A stretch of 64,000 nucleotides of DNA from Zygaena filipendulae (lineage: Eukaryota; Arthropoda; Insecta; Lepidoptera; Zygaenidae). Within the stretch, counting starts at the first letter, position 1; each line of letters opens with the position of its first letter. The notes under the pieces were generated by a model. That model saw nothing but the letters and a program-made list of their open reading frames with translations, was not told the origin of the DNA and did no database searches. A program made the position numbers and the translations under genes. The DNA is taken from contig OU015660.1 in NCBI GenBank assembly GCA_907165275.2, positions 1,312,001-1,376,000 on the forward strand, read 5' to 3'. Positions 33,337-45,526 of the stretch are shown here, piece by piece.

Positions 33337-33498
33337 TCCTACTAATATTATAAATGTGAAAGTGTGGATGTTTGGATGTTTGAACGTTTGTTACTCAATC
33401 ACGCAAAAACGGCTGAACGGATCTGGATGAAATTTGGCATGCACGTTGTCAGGGGTACAGAGAAGGACATAAGGTACTTTTTATCCCGGAATTCCCCG
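33337..33498 (+). mobile_element. Helitron-like 5' half
   Basis: TCCTACTAATATTATAAATG to TTTTATCCCGGAATTCCCC; 3' hairpin missing. Confidence 0.7.
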
Positions 33499-34533
33499 AA
33501 ACAATTACCCTACAGGTCAACAATTGATTATAGCTCACTGCTTTCAACTTGCTTTCGAGCGATACTTGTGAAATGAGTTGATATTTTTGCTCACCGATTT
33601 CAAGCTATATAAGGAAACAATTTTAAAGCAATTGATAAATTAAATGATAGTAAAAATACTTCCCACGATGTCACTTCTACAATATTCTCATCTCAATGAA
33701 AACACATTGAAAAATCAATCTGACAGCAATGTATCTCTGAATGAATGCATATCAAGCACATGGATGTCACAAATTCACGAATTTCAGCTTGAACAACATC
33801 AACACATACCTACGTACATTTTTAGGATACATAGAATTATTTTCTGTTCCTTGTTTCACTGACGTCAATTTCGGAAAATTCCGACCCCTGAAAAGGTAAA
33901 TTCAAAATTTCACGATAGGCTTGTAATAAGATATAGAGCTAAGATATAGGCTAGTATACTTATAGAGCTCCCTGTGGTTTCGCCCTGTTAAAATCCGGGA
34001 ATACCTCTAGGAACTCTTTAAACAGAAATAAAAAATAAGTTCTATTCTTTAAGTTAATCCAAGACATGTCTTATCTATGCACCCATTCTAGTCCGTTCAA
34101 AAACGTGACAAATTGTTATAATATTAATATTCATTCTAACATTTTTTTTTCGTTTTCATTAGCTTATTGATTGCATGCATGTATATCTATAGGTATGTAT
34201 CTAATAAACCGCTTGTGCATTAAAAATAAATAAATGCAAAATATATTTATCATGCAACAAACAAAACATTTATGGAATTTCATAATCCGTTTGTTGATTT
34301 TTCTGTGCATGCATCCCACAAAAACTATAATATTATGAATTTTAATGTAGTTCTCCATGCAGATAAGGAGCTCACCACCTTACATGATCAACATAATATT
34401 ATATAACATCTACTAACTAGTCGATCCGCCACGGTTTTACCCGCGTTAATTTCGGCGTTTCCATATCCTATGTTACTCAGGAATGTTGTTTATCCACAAC
34501 ACAAACAAACCGAAAAAAAGGAACCTTTTCTTT

Positions 34534-34876
34534 TTAACCCACTTCCAAAAAAGGAGGGGGTTCTCAATTCGTCTGTATGTTTTTTTTAAGCTTTGTTACA
34601 CGATTACTCGAAGACGGCTGGGCTGATTTGAAAAATTCTTTCTTTGTTGGATACGGTATACTTTCAAGTTGGTCCCTTTGTAAATAAGTCAGGATCTGAT
34701 GATGGGATCATGGATAAATCGAGGAAACTCTTCAAATATTACCGGCACATCTATAGCGATTTGGGTAGGTACATAAATTTTCATTTTATAAAATTATAAA
34801 AGCGAAAAATAGATAAAATTTTAACAAAAAATGAAAACCGAGTTTAGTGCATTTCTGTTTTGAAGTCGGTTTTTAT
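34534..34876. mobile_element. TIR element AACCGACTTCCAAAA
   Basis: AACCCACTTCCAAAAAAGG at left and inverted TTTGAAGTCGGTTTTT at right; single ends of the same family at 10676 and 14738 and a fragment at 29716. Confidence 0.65.
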
Positions 34877-35067
34877 TTTTTGTTAAAATTGTATTTTTAC
34901 AATAGTAGGTATATTAGACTATACAGTATGCACATGCTTATTCACAAAAGCACCTAATTTTGACACAATAAAGGTAGGTACCTACTTGCCCAATCAAGTT
35001 ATAACTACCTACTCGCGCTCCAACTTCCAGGTTCGACGGCTGTTCAAGCGTATCGCCACATTTTTTA

Positions 35068-35120
35068 GGGTTCCGTAGCCAAATGGCAAAAAACGGAACC
35101 CTTATGGATTCGTCATATTG

Positions 35121-35152
<32 letters not shown>

Positions 35153-35670
35153 CGTCCGTATGACACAGCCACTTTTTTCCGAAACTATAAAACCTATACT
35201 GTTGAACCATGGTAAGTAGATGTATTCTGTGAACCGCATTACACGAGATTTCCACACAAAAATAGAAAAAAATAAACAAATTTTGGGGGTCCCCATACTT
35301 ATACAAAAATGATATTAAGGTTATTAATATATTTTATTCTAAACTGAATAGTTTGCGCGAGAGACACTTCCAAAATGGTAAAATGTGTATTCCCCCCTGT
35401 AACTTCTAAAATAAGAGAATGATAAAACAAAAAAAAATATATGATGTACATTACCATGCAAACTTCCACCGAAAATTGGTTTGAACGAGGTCTATTAAAT
35501 AGTTTCTTTTTAACACGTCATACATCGTAAACCGCAAAAAATACACTATTATTAAAACATCGATCAAAGTTACAACGAACTACAAGAACTTTTATATATA
35601 TTATTATGTTACTTGCTGCTACGGAACCCATCATGGGCGAGTTCGACTCGCACTTGGCCGATTTTTTTTT
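35068..35670 (+). repeat. Dispersed repeat GGGTTCCGTAGCC...CTTGGCCGA with (GTCT)7
   Basis: AGGGTTCCGTAGCCAAATGG at left, (GTCT)n at about 35120-35148, ACTCGCACTTGGCCGATTTT at right; a familiar lepidopteran repeat. A fragment recurs at about 56075-56130. Confidence 0.6.
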
Positions 35671-35999
35671 ACCACTGGAGAAGCGTCTGAGGCTGCGGTA
35701 ATTAACAAATTAACACAAACTAATCATTACTTCACTAGTAACCCCTATTAATTAGACGTTAAAATTTAATTCGTCAAGAAAGAACAACAGCACGATGGTT
35801 GTTGGGAAGATTACACGGGCAATGGTTCCGAAAGAGATGTTTTGTTGCGTCATTCGGTTGAAATTATTGAAAGGATTATATTATACGTACCTATCTCCAA
35901 TCGATATAAGTACCCTGTCTTCAATTGTGGAACCTAAATTACTGGTTACTATACACCAAATAGCTGTTTCCGCCTCGGTTTTATCCGCATTATAGTATT

Positions 36000-37860
36000 A
36001 CCGTGGGATCTCTTATTATGAAATTAAAAGTACCCTGGGTCACTCAGGGATAAGTACCTACTTTATGCTTTCCTATCAGTGAAAGAGTTTTTGGAACGGT
36101 TCATTAGTTCCCGAGATTACTCCCTACTTCCATACTTACTTACTACTTACTTACTTACGGACATACAAATTTTACCCCTTTACAATATTAAACATGGATA
36201 TTATATCTTCTTAAAAATAAAAATATGCAACAAAGTTTAACAATTAAAAATAATCGCCTAGATATTGCTGTGATGCCAAAATGGTTTTCAGCGGAGCCCA
36301 TACAATGCGTCGACGCGATACCCGACCGCATGTATTGTCTGCCCGTGCCCGCTAATTTAAAACAACTAACTGGCTTACATCGTAAAAATCAAGCGTGATA
36401 CAGGGAATGTCGTAAAAAAAAAAACTTCCTTTGAAATGTATTTCAAGAAAACTTTTAAGTAGAGTTATTTATAAATACTTACACTTTTATAAACTTTTGA
36501 TTTAGCACCCCCGTTCTGACTAACCTCATAAAGTGTTTTTTTGTAAATTCACGTCGTGTAACGTTAACTTATGTTCTCAGGTTAGTTGAAGACTTGGAAG
36601 AAGCTAAGTACAGTTATGTATGTATAAGTACAGTTATGTACAGCATGGAGCAAAAAAGTGTACTCATAAATAAAGATCGAGTGCAACACCTAATAGTAAA
36701 TTTTTGTCAAAAAACATAATGAAATTGGATAAAAGAACATTATCACAAACGCTGCCTGTAGGCCTAAGTGCGCGCCACGATATGTTTATCGAACGAAAGA
36801 TAAAATTGTCGATACAATAAATATTTGTGGACGTCCAAGCAAAAAGGTTCAGTACTGAGGTACTAGTTAATACTAGATTCGGTTAAACATTTTTTGCTGC
36901 CGTTAGACAAAACGATATAATATGTCGACGAGAATCGATAAAATGGCGCGATAAAATTTTATCGTGTTGCACATCTTATCTCTGCTGAGCGACCTGGTTC
37001 AAACCCAAGCAGCTAGAGCTTCTGTTATAGGTACTAGTCAACTGACTATTTACATTTTATATACTTTTATTTTGTAAATACTCAAGGGTTACATTGCGCG
37101 GAGATTGAACTCAAGACACTGGCGTATCAGTAAGGTTCGCAATGGTGCTGTTGGTAAAAATAAAATATACAGGTATTCCTGAGAAATTATGAAATAATTT
37201 TAACTTCAGAACGTCGAATTAAGTTGCGACTGCAAAGTTATTATATGACTACACTTTTCCGCTAAGGCCTGTATAGTGTACAATGTACACACATGTACCT
37301 ACATACGTGACAAGTAAGTAAGTAGATGTAAGTTCGATCGGTTCATAAATCATTTTGTTAACACTGCAGGGTGCGCCCTGGGATACCTTGACTCTAAGCC
37401 CGTAATGTTACGGACAATAGTGTTACCAGCGATCCGATGTGCATGCTAACTGCAGCCCGCTGGTTCGCTTGCGTGGCTCTTCGAGAAAAATAAGCACGTT
37501 TTTCATCATCACCGTCCTTAATTATGGATTGAAATGACCTGCAGCTAGGAGTCTGTGTTTCTTCTGAACTATGAGTTGGGCCTCTACGAGATTATAGTGC
37601 ATATATATTTCATTGGCAGACTTGTAACACCTTATAGTCCATATCTTCGCTTCCCATTTGGAGAAATTATGAACAAATGTCTGAACGATCGGTAAAAAAA
37701 AGATTATGACATAGGTATAACAAAAAACATAATAATAACAAAAAATTTGTTATTTTCTCGCTAACTTAACACTTAATAAATAAACAAGTTCCTCACGCCC
37801 CGCCCGCCATAACGTATAGCGGCAATACCTATACATTCGATATTAATAATACGTTATAAT
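36000..37860. other. Intergenic DNA, mostly unassigned
   Basis: Helitron-like words at 36000-36190 and the MITE at 36770-36975; nothing coding seen in the rest. Confidence 0.5.
36770..36975 (-). mobile_element. MITE, GATGCGCAACA family, reverse copy
   Basis: Same element in reverse; left end is eroded to GCGCCACGATATG. A lone CGATAAAATTTTATCG at about 21975 is a third remnant. Confidence 0.75.
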
Positions 37861-37867
37861 TCCAAAG

Positions 37868-37935
37868 ATAGCACTGTTGGTCTAGCAGTTAGCGATCCTG
37901 AATGCCACGTCACGTGTCGTGGGTTCACTTCCGCG
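37868..37935 (+). repeat. tRNA-related SINE head
   Basis: GCACTGTTGGTCTAGCAGTTAGC and GTCGTGGGTTCACTTCCGCG; same family as 49670-49745, with a damaged B box. Confidence 0.55.
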
Positions 37936-38298
37936 TCATTAAAGTGATAAAAATATGCCAAGTCATGCCAAGTAGGGTTGCCAGGTCCAAAAACAACAGC
38001 CGGACTCGGCGCTTAATTTCGGCTAAAAACCGAACATAATATAGCTTATAATAGATTTTTAAATCCGGATATAATTATGTTCTAAAAGCCGGACAGTATA
38101 TGTTCATAGTAAAAAAAAAAACAATTAGATACCTACTTATGTATTTTTTTAATTATGTTCGGGGCAGTTGCGGCTTTACTTGCGCTTGACTTCCATTTGA
38201 CTTCAACAGTCAGAAAAACGTCTTAAAATACTCGGACGGGCTTGCTTAGTTATTCTTCTGAGGACGGGCCGGACAATAAAATATTTGGCCGTACACCG

Positions 38299-38342
38299 TT
38301 CATTCATTAATTCATTAATTCATTCATTCATTCATTCATTAA
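38299..38342 (+). repeat. (ATTC)n microsatellite
   Basis: About 11 units of ATTC with ATTA variants. Confidence 0.9.
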
Positions 38343-38435
38343 TATAAAATATTTATGGCTAGCGTGCAAGCGGATGAACGCGGTACCTAGATTCATTTCT
38401 ATATCACAAATTCACAACATACTACATAGTACCTA

Positions 38436-38625
38436 TAAAACAAAGTCGCTTCCCGCTGTCTGTCGCTATGCATCCTTAGATTTTTAAAACTACGCAACGG
38501 ATTTTCATGCGGTTTTCACAAATAGATAGAGTGATTCGTGAGGAAGGTTTATATCTATATTTTATCCTGGAAATTCCCGCGGCCACTCCGAAATTACCGA
38601 GGGTGAACCGCGGGGGAAAGCTGGT
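38436..38625 (+). mobile_element. Helitron-like, AAAGTCGCTTCCCGCTGTCTG subfamily
   Basis: Ends GGTGAACCGCGGGGGAAAGCTGG; close relatives at 42074 and 61350. Confidence 0.72.
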
Positions 38626-38658
38626 ATCTAATAAAATATGTAAAAGAGACTAGATAGG

Positions 38659-38689
38659 TACCTTACCTTACCTTACCTTGCCTTACCTC
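38659..38689 (+). repeat. (ACCTT)n microsatellite
   Basis: Six pentamers, one reading GCCTT. Confidence 0.85.
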
Positions 38690-39071
38690 TTCATTTTAAG
38701 CAACTGTCCAATTTGTGCCTTTTTAACATAGATAAGTACAAAAAATCTGAATGCTGCGTTATTTTAACAGCTGACAATTATAAATAATTGTAACAATACT
38801 GACAACATACAAAGGTGACCTAGTATAAAAATATTTTGTACATTAATGTTTGTCACAGGTCGTACAGACAGACAGTGACCTACATTTTGTGTTTAAATAC
38901 AACATCCATTGACCTGATCACCCGTTTACTTTACTTTAAACTAGCTAGACTATCTGTGCCCGCGGTTTCGCCTGCGTGAGGTTCGGAATTCCCGCAGTTT
39001 TCTTCAACACAATTCTTGTCCCGCAAATAAAAATATTCGATTTAGATTATTATTACCTTATTATCTTTACT

Positions 39072-39275
39072 ATTAATTATATAAATGCTAAAATCAATTT
39101 GCAAGTGAGTTTTTTGTTTGTTGCGCTTTTACGGCTCACCGGCTCAACCGATCGTCATGAAATTTTGCATACACGTTGTCAGGGGTACGAATGAAAGGAC
39201 ATAGGGTACTTTTTATCCCGGAATTTCCGCGGCAAACTTCGAAATGAACGCGGGTGAAACCGCGGGAAAACCGAG
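39072..39275 (+). mobile_element. Helitron-like
   Basis: TTTGTTGCGCTTTTACGGC, TCATGAAATTTTGCATACACG, GGTGAAACCGCGGGAAAAC; final CTAG lost. A minus-strand fragment is at 38939-39001. Confidence 0.7.
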
Positions 39276-39508
39276 TACCTAATTTTACATAATAGGATTG
39301 AATTGAAACTTTTTAAGTACCTATGCGAATAATGACAAAAAAGTATAGGTATAAAAAATAACTATAGCTAGGTATGTACTTATACCTAACAATAATTATG
39401 TCCTTAACCACTTATGGTTACTTTTATTTTATTTTTAATTTACATCGATAAGTTCCCGAAGTAATCCTGAAGCAAGCTAGTTTCGTTTAATCTAGTAAAT
39501 CAATGTTT

Positions 39509-39731
39509 GGACATAGATAAGCAATAGTGTGTTAACCCACACTGGAGAAATTTTGAGTAAATTAAAGTTTTAAAATTATAGCGCCATTTTGTTTCAACAT
39601 TTGTATGTTCAATATTTAGTTACATATTTAAACAATGTAATAAGGTAAACACGTTCTCTTAACTCTCAATAAATAGTTCTACATCAATAACTTCGTTTTG
39701 TGGGTTAACATGTTATTGCTTATCTGCGTCC
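39509..39731 (+). mobile_element. MITE, GGACATAGATAAGC family
   Basis: 4-bp duplication GTTT on both sides; inner sequence closely similar to the other copies. Confidence 0.88.
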
Positions 39732-40157
39732 GTTTTCTTCATAGTTCATTTCTTCTTTTGTGAAATAACCGTCTTGCCTGCAACTCTATTGGGAGAGTTT
39801 ACCAGTAGGTACATAGTTTTTCTATAATGATTAAAATTGTATTGACTTGTTCTTTTACCTGTACCAAACACCTCGATGCTCCAAGTTAGCGGTTTATCGA
39901 TGGCGTGAGCAAACGAATTTTGTACGTTTATTTGCAGTACCTACCTACCTTGTCCGAAATGTTTGCACGAATAGTTACTTATGGGTATGCTAAAAATATA
40001 CACATACGTTATTGTAAGGATAGGAACACACACGTCTCGCGAAGTTGAGATGAAATAGATAGAGATCTTCGGTTTTTTCTTAAAGTTCAGTAGGTAAGAT
40101 GACAAAGCATCATTGTTGTGCTGGCATGATGGCGCCACCCCGCGTTGTCATAAGTAT

Positions 40158-40339
40158 CCTAGTACCTAGTACCGTGTACCTAGTACCGTGTACCTAGTAC
40201 CGTGTACCTAGTACCGTGTACCTAGTACCGTGTGCCTAGTACCGTGTGCCTAGCACCGTGTACCTAGTACCGTGTACCTAGTACCGTGTACCTAGTACCG
40301 TGTACCTAGTACCGTGTACCTAGTACCGTGTACCTAGTA
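40158..40339 (+). repeat. Minisatellite, 14-bp unit CCTAGTACCGTGTA
   Basis: About 12.5 nearly identical copies. The unit is two related heptamers (CCTAGTA and CCGTGTA). A few copies read CCGTGTG. Confidence 0.95.
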
Positions 40340-40503
40340 CAGTGTGCCACATAGACAAGTACACCTTTTAAAATTGATAATATTTGTAAAACTTCTTTAC
40401 GACTTTAAGTTGCCGTTTTTGCAGTTATAAGGTGTCTTTTTCGCATACAAGCGAAAAACAAATATTGGAGCTAGCTGCAAATACTTGTCTATGTGGCCCA
40501 CTG
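40340..40503. mobile_element. hAT-like MITE inside the minisatellite
   Basis: CAGTGTGCCACATAGACAAG at left, inverted CAGTGGGCCACATAGACAAG at right (164 bp). TACCTAGTA on both sides could be an 8-9 bp duplication, but the surrounding array contains that word anyway. Confidence 0.75.
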
Positions 40504-40566
40504 TACCTAGTACTTAATACTTAGTACCTGGTACCTAGTACCTAGTACCTAGTACCTAGTACCTAG
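40504..40566 (+). repeat. Heptamer CCTAGTA array (right remainder of the minisatellite)
   Basis: Simple seven-base units (TAGTACC) without the CCGTGTA variant, plausibly the ancestral form of the 14-bp unit. Confidence 0.85.
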
Positions 40567-40690
40567 GTATCTTGTCTTGCCGTAAACCGGTCGCGATGAT
40601 GGAAAGCAACCAGCAACTAACGAAACTTCAATTCCGTGTTGAACCTACCAATTGTGTGCGTAAAAAAATACACGTTGATTTTTGACCAAA

Positions 40691-40891
40691 TCCTAATTAA
40701 TATTATAAATGCGAATGTGTGTTTGTTTGTTACGCTTTCACGGCGTAACTCCTTAACTGATCATCATAAAATTTTGCATATAGGTACGTTGTCAGATACA
40801 GTACAGAAAAGGACATAGCGTACTAATTATCTCGAGATTCCAGATTTCGATTCTTAAATTAACGTGGGAGCAACCGAACGGAAAAGCTCGT
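40691..40891 (+). mobile_element. Helitron-like, beside the minisatellite
   Basis: TCCTAATTAATATTATAAATG to GAAAAGCTCG; hairpin decayed. Confidence 0.68.
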
Positions 40892-41242
40892 TCAATAATA
40901 AAATTAAAAATATCTCCATAAAATTTCATAAAAATTTTATATCACCAAGTGTGACAACGCTTGTAGCCGCTTCATTTCGAGCGAACTGAAAATAAAAAGA
41001 GCGGCACTAACCGACCGTGCTAACTGTATTCTCCATCAAAAAACACTTTTGTATTTTTTTTTTAATCTTGCATCGTAAATATGTGTCGATTTGGATCTTG
41101 TAATATCTTGACACGTGTTTTTTTAATATGATTTATTCGACTCCAAACGCAACGAAATTTCACTATAGGTACTATATAGGTAGGTAGGTACAGGGTACAA
41201 ACTACCAAGTACAGACTGACTGAGTTAGGTATAGTTTTTAAG

Positions 41243-41637
41243 TAGCTGTTCCCCGCGGTTTCACCCGCGTTAATTTTGGAGTTCCCGCGGGAATTCCATA
41301 TTGATAAGTACTATATGTCCTTCTTTGTACCCCTGACAACGTGTCTGCAAAGTTTCATGATGATTGGCTAAGCCGTTAAGGCGTGAAAGCGTATTAACAA
41401 AGTAAATTTTCCGACACTTCTAACTATCGATATATTTCAACCAATTTAGACAAATCCTTGACAAATTGTATACCTAATCCGTTCTCATGAATCACTCATC
41501 TATCGGTGAAATCCGCATGAAAATCCGTTCAGTAGTTGTTTGATTTTATTCAAACAGACAGACCGACGCAGCGGAGGACTTAATTATAACTAGCTGTTCC
41601 CCGCGGTTTCACCCGTGTTCGTTTCGGAATTCCCTAG
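41243..41637 (-). mobile_element. Cluster of Helitron-like fragments
   Basis: Three minus-strand pieces: 41243-41408 (GTAGCTGTTCCCCGCGG), 41420-41580 (ATGAAAATCCGTTCAGTAG) and 41590-41637 (CTAGCTGTTCCCCGCGG). Confidence 0.7.
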
Positions 41638-42073
41638 GTAGGTACCCTAGCCGACAAAAAACGTCCGTAACCTTAAAAAAAGCGTGAGATTTTTTTGTAA
41701 AATCTATGTATGAAAAAAGAGCTTTTGGTGGGATTTTAACAGTTTTACGTCCACGTACGTCAGTTTTATTTCTTTGTTTTGCAAATAAGTTTATCGTGAT
41801 TAATATTGTGTGAAAGAAGAAGAAGAAAAAGTGGCGGTGGTGAAAGTGGTGGATTTCGCATAATAGTGATCCACTTCGTTCCAGGTGTCCCGCGACACCA
41901 CAATTTTTTTTTAAAACTCATACCTACTAAGTACTTATGAAGCTTCATTTTCTAATAGCCTGAACTGAGACAAGAGCAAACAGTTTCACCGACGAGTGAC
42001 ATAGACCTACACGCGTATGTACAGTGCGCATCGGAAATATGTAACCACTTTCTCTTATTGCAATAGTATCACT

Positions 42074-42273
42074 ACATAATATAAAAAAAAGTCGCTTCCC
42101 GCTGTCTGTCTGTCCCTATGTATGCTTAGATCTTTAAAACTACGCAACGGATTTTCATGCGGTTTTCACCAATAGATAAGTGATTCATGAGGAAGGTTTT
42201 TATTTATATTTTATCTTGGAATTCCTGCGGGAACTCCGAAATTAATGTGGGTGAAACCGCGGGAACAGCTGGT
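42074..42273 (+). mobile_element. Helitron-like, first of a pair
   Basis: AAAAAAAGTCGCTTCCCGCTG to GGGAACAGCTGG; same subfamily as 38436. Confidence 0.75.
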
Positions 42274-42275
42274 TT

Positions 42276-42538
42276 ATTATAAATGCGAAAATGATTGATT
42301 GTTTGTTTGTTACGCTTTCACGCCCTAACGGTTCGACCGATCGTCATGCAATTTTGCAGACACGTTTTCAGGGGTACAGAAAAGTACATAGAGTAGGTAC
42401 TTTTATCCCGGAATTGACGCAGGTGAAACTGCATTAAATTTTGCATACTACACGTTATTAGGGAAAAGAAATAGGGTAGAAATAGAGTTCCCGCGGGATC
42501 TCCGAATTTAGAGCGGGTGAAACCGTGGAGAAAGCTAG
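42276..42538 (+). mobile_element. Helitron-like, second of the pair
   Basis: TTATTATAAATGCGAAAATG to GAGAAAGCTAG; inserted directly after the previous one. Confidence 0.78.
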
Positions 42539-42875
42539 TAACTATGAATATAATTTTAATGCCGACTGTACACTCGGCAACGATGATGATCGGAGTTTAA
42601 GGCGTATATAATAACCACTTAATAAGAAAGTTAAAAGGGTGGCACGCGGGTAAAACCTGCGGTCCATGTAGTTCAAAATAGACGTTTTACTCTTATGGAT
42701 CAGCAAATAACGGTGCGATAGTTTTTTTTATTTGCGCGTTTTTACATTTAGATGTATATTCATTTTAAACCCGACCCTCAGAAATATTTGCCGATTTCGA
42801 TTTATTTATTTTTATTGGAAAGGTGACTCGATTAAATTATTTTAAACTGTGCTTCAGCCGTTCGTAGATTATTAT

Positions 42876-43112
42876 CAGGGCCCTTATTCACGATGACCAT
42901 ACCGCGTCGCATTAAGATAAGGCGCCACTTAAATTGCTCTTCCCTCGACTTCAAAGAAGTTTCACTTTAAAAAAATACATTTATTAACATTTCTTTTGTC
43001 ATACAGAATATTTTCTTATATATATTTTTCCATCTGAAGCGTTTGGGATTGTGTTTTTGGGACGCGCGTTATGGGCAAGGAATGTTGTTGGTCATAGTGA
43101 ATAATAATGGCC
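42876..43112. mobile_element. TIR element GGGCCCTTATTCAC, uninterrupted copy
   Basis: About 235 bp; body matches 13198-13405 (ATGACCATA..CGC, GGAATGTTGTTGGTCATAGTG). The right end is slightly altered. Confidence 0.78.
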
Positions 43113-43211
43113 AGTGTTTCACAAGATTGATCAAGTTGAAATTTGGTACAATGTTACTTTAATAATGATATTAAAAGAATACAGTAACGATGCGCCGATG
43201 GAGTTTTTCAA

Positions 43212-43454
43212 ATCTGTATGTACCTATACATATAAATAAAGTTGAAGTGTCTGTTTGTATATGCATGAAAGTACCTACAGGTTCTGATTATTTTTAATTT
43301 TTGTCTGTCTGTACCGGCTGGACCGATTTTAAGGGGACTTCCACTGGCAGATAGCTGATGTTATAAGGAGTAATTTAAGCTACTTTTATTTTAGAATTAA
43401 ATAGTTCCTACGGAAATTCGGTTTCACGCGGTTGAAACCGCGGGGCACAGCTAT
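43212..43454 (+). mobile_element. Helitron-like
   Basis: AAGTTGAAGTGTCTGTTTG at 5', CACGCGGTTGAAACCGCGGGGCACAG at 3'. Confidence 0.7.
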
Positions 43455-43459
43455 TTGAA

Positions 43460-45440
43460 GTAAAATATTAATGTTGAATAAAATAACAAGTTGTTTAGAT
43501 TATCATACTTCATTATCGATTTATTCAAACAAATCAATCATTCAATAAAAACATTAAATCATGCCCATGCATGTTTCCTTTGTTGTAACATATTAAGTAA
43601 CCTATTTATTGTAATTTTATATTTTTATTCTGTGAGTTTAAACTAAATTTTACAATGCTGCTAAAACTAAATAAAGTTCAATTAAATTCAATAATTAATT
43701 TCATACCTATATCCAATAATTATTTCTACCTAAATTTATTTGTTTATTATAAAATATTTAGTAAAGTTACATATTAAATAATTTATCTATTTAATATCTT
43801 AAAATTTAACTAGGATATTTTAAAATAATCAAGTTTAAAATAACAGACTCACAATATGTACCTAAGTATTTACATTGACAATGAATGTATGATTAAATCT
43901 CTGTGATTAACAATTATCATTCTAATATTTATTGTTATAATCTATGAAAATCTCAATGGATAAAATTACCAAGCACAGCTAGTAATTAATTATTATTTTT
44001 TATTTTTGGCTATCATTTATGTTACTTATTTCCATATAAAATACACAACCTACACCACCGTCTTCGGCAAACCTGTTCTTCGTCTTCATCTTCGTCTTTG
44101 ATAAAAAGTCTTCTTAGTCTTCGACAAATACAGCTGACCGCGCAGTTTTAGTGGAACAGTTTCCGAAAGCCCAGTAGTTGCCGACACAGCTCCAGAAAAT
44201 GTCAGTGCAAGTGACCCAAGTAGGTACGCAATAATTTTGGAGTTTGTGACAGAATCGGTTTTATGTTATAGTAGGTATAGTTATACAGAGAAATCCACAA
44301 TGTATGGAATCTAATTTACAATAATACTTTATTCAAAATTGGCATATCATCTAACGTCAGAATTTAAAAGGCTTTCTGTAAAAAAAAAAAAAATTACTAT
44401 GTATTTACTTGCATCCTCTGCGAATAAATCATCCAATAAAAATCACTAATCGGCAAAAAAAATATCAGAACAATATCGCCGATTTGATGGCCAAGCCGCC
44501 AATAGCATTTCTAAACTATGAACTTATTTAGCTAATATAAAGATTAAAAAGAATAAAAATATTGGAAACACTATCCCACTGTCAAAACCAACAAAAGCTC
44601 CCGATTACTAGGTGTTTTAAAGAAAAGACCATAGGACCAGGTACGCGAACTGCGAACGTCATTACCCACCAATAAAAAGGAAATATTAACAAAAACGACT
44701 TGCGATCGAAATCATTATAATTATAAAAGTACAAATTAGTTAAGAACAAGTCTAGAAACGAGAGGAAAGATTTTCTGACATCCCACTGTTCGGGCCGCAG
44801 TGGGACATAAGAAAAAGAGAGAACTACAAAGACAAAAACAAACGTAAAAAGATTTGTGTCTTACTAATTATTGTTGCAAAATCAAATTGATATTCGATAA
44901 CAACAAACGAAATCACAACAGTTGATGAAGTCACAAAAGGTGATACGAACAGACAAAATCAAAAAATCAACTTAAAATAGATCGCTTTTGTAAAAGTATC
45001 AACTGAAATTGTAATTTTAAAATTAGTTCAACTCAAAACTGACACATAAATAAAATAATCGACGCAAGTGAAAAAAATAATTGAAGATTATTTGAAAAGA
45101 AAAATAAAGATGTAAGGAATAGAGCCGAATTAGTGTTCTTCTAAACCAGTGCTAGACAATTTGACAGTGGAATGGTACTTTCAATTATACGTTACTTTGC
45201 CGAAACTTCATATTTATACTAATTTTAAAATTATATAAAAACATCAAATATCGCAACTGCAGGTAATCCATTAATAATTTTAGATACAAATATGAATTGA
45301 CACAAATACTATTTTTTTGAAATTTAGGTATTCCGACGATAGTAAACATATATCTGAGAACAAATTTAAAATTATACAAAATATGTGATTACATAGAAAA
45401 TATGATTATATTTTTATCTCTTTGATTATATTTTATGAGA
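43460..45440. other. AT-rich intergenic DNA downstream of the peroxidase
   Basis: Very AT-rich to 44040; a mixed-composition patch at 44050-44230 resembling a decayed coding or repeat fragment; one hairpin at 44782. No gene supported. Confidence 0.5.
44782..44806. other. Short perfect hairpin
   Basis: TCCCACTG-TTCGGGCCG-CAGTGGGA: 8-bp stem, 9-nt loop, in otherwise featureless AT-rich DNA. Confidence 0.6.
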
Positions 45441-45447
45441 TGACGAT

Positions 45448-45526
45448 TTACGATTTGTATGGATCTCTAAATAAACTCAAGTCTATCGATGATACTAAAA
45501 GACTGTCACATGGTACTGGTTCATTC
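45448..45526 (-). CDS. Peroxidase exon 15 (stop)
   Basis: [19 protein letters not shown], the terminal V-x-C-D-S...IDLS motif of the family, then stop TAA. No clear AATAAA was seen just downstream. Confidence 0.9.

Noticed and set aside
40158..40566. Regular short repeats that might suggest a CRISPR array
   Set aside because: Units are contiguous with no unique spacers, and the setting is a eukaryotic intergenic region.
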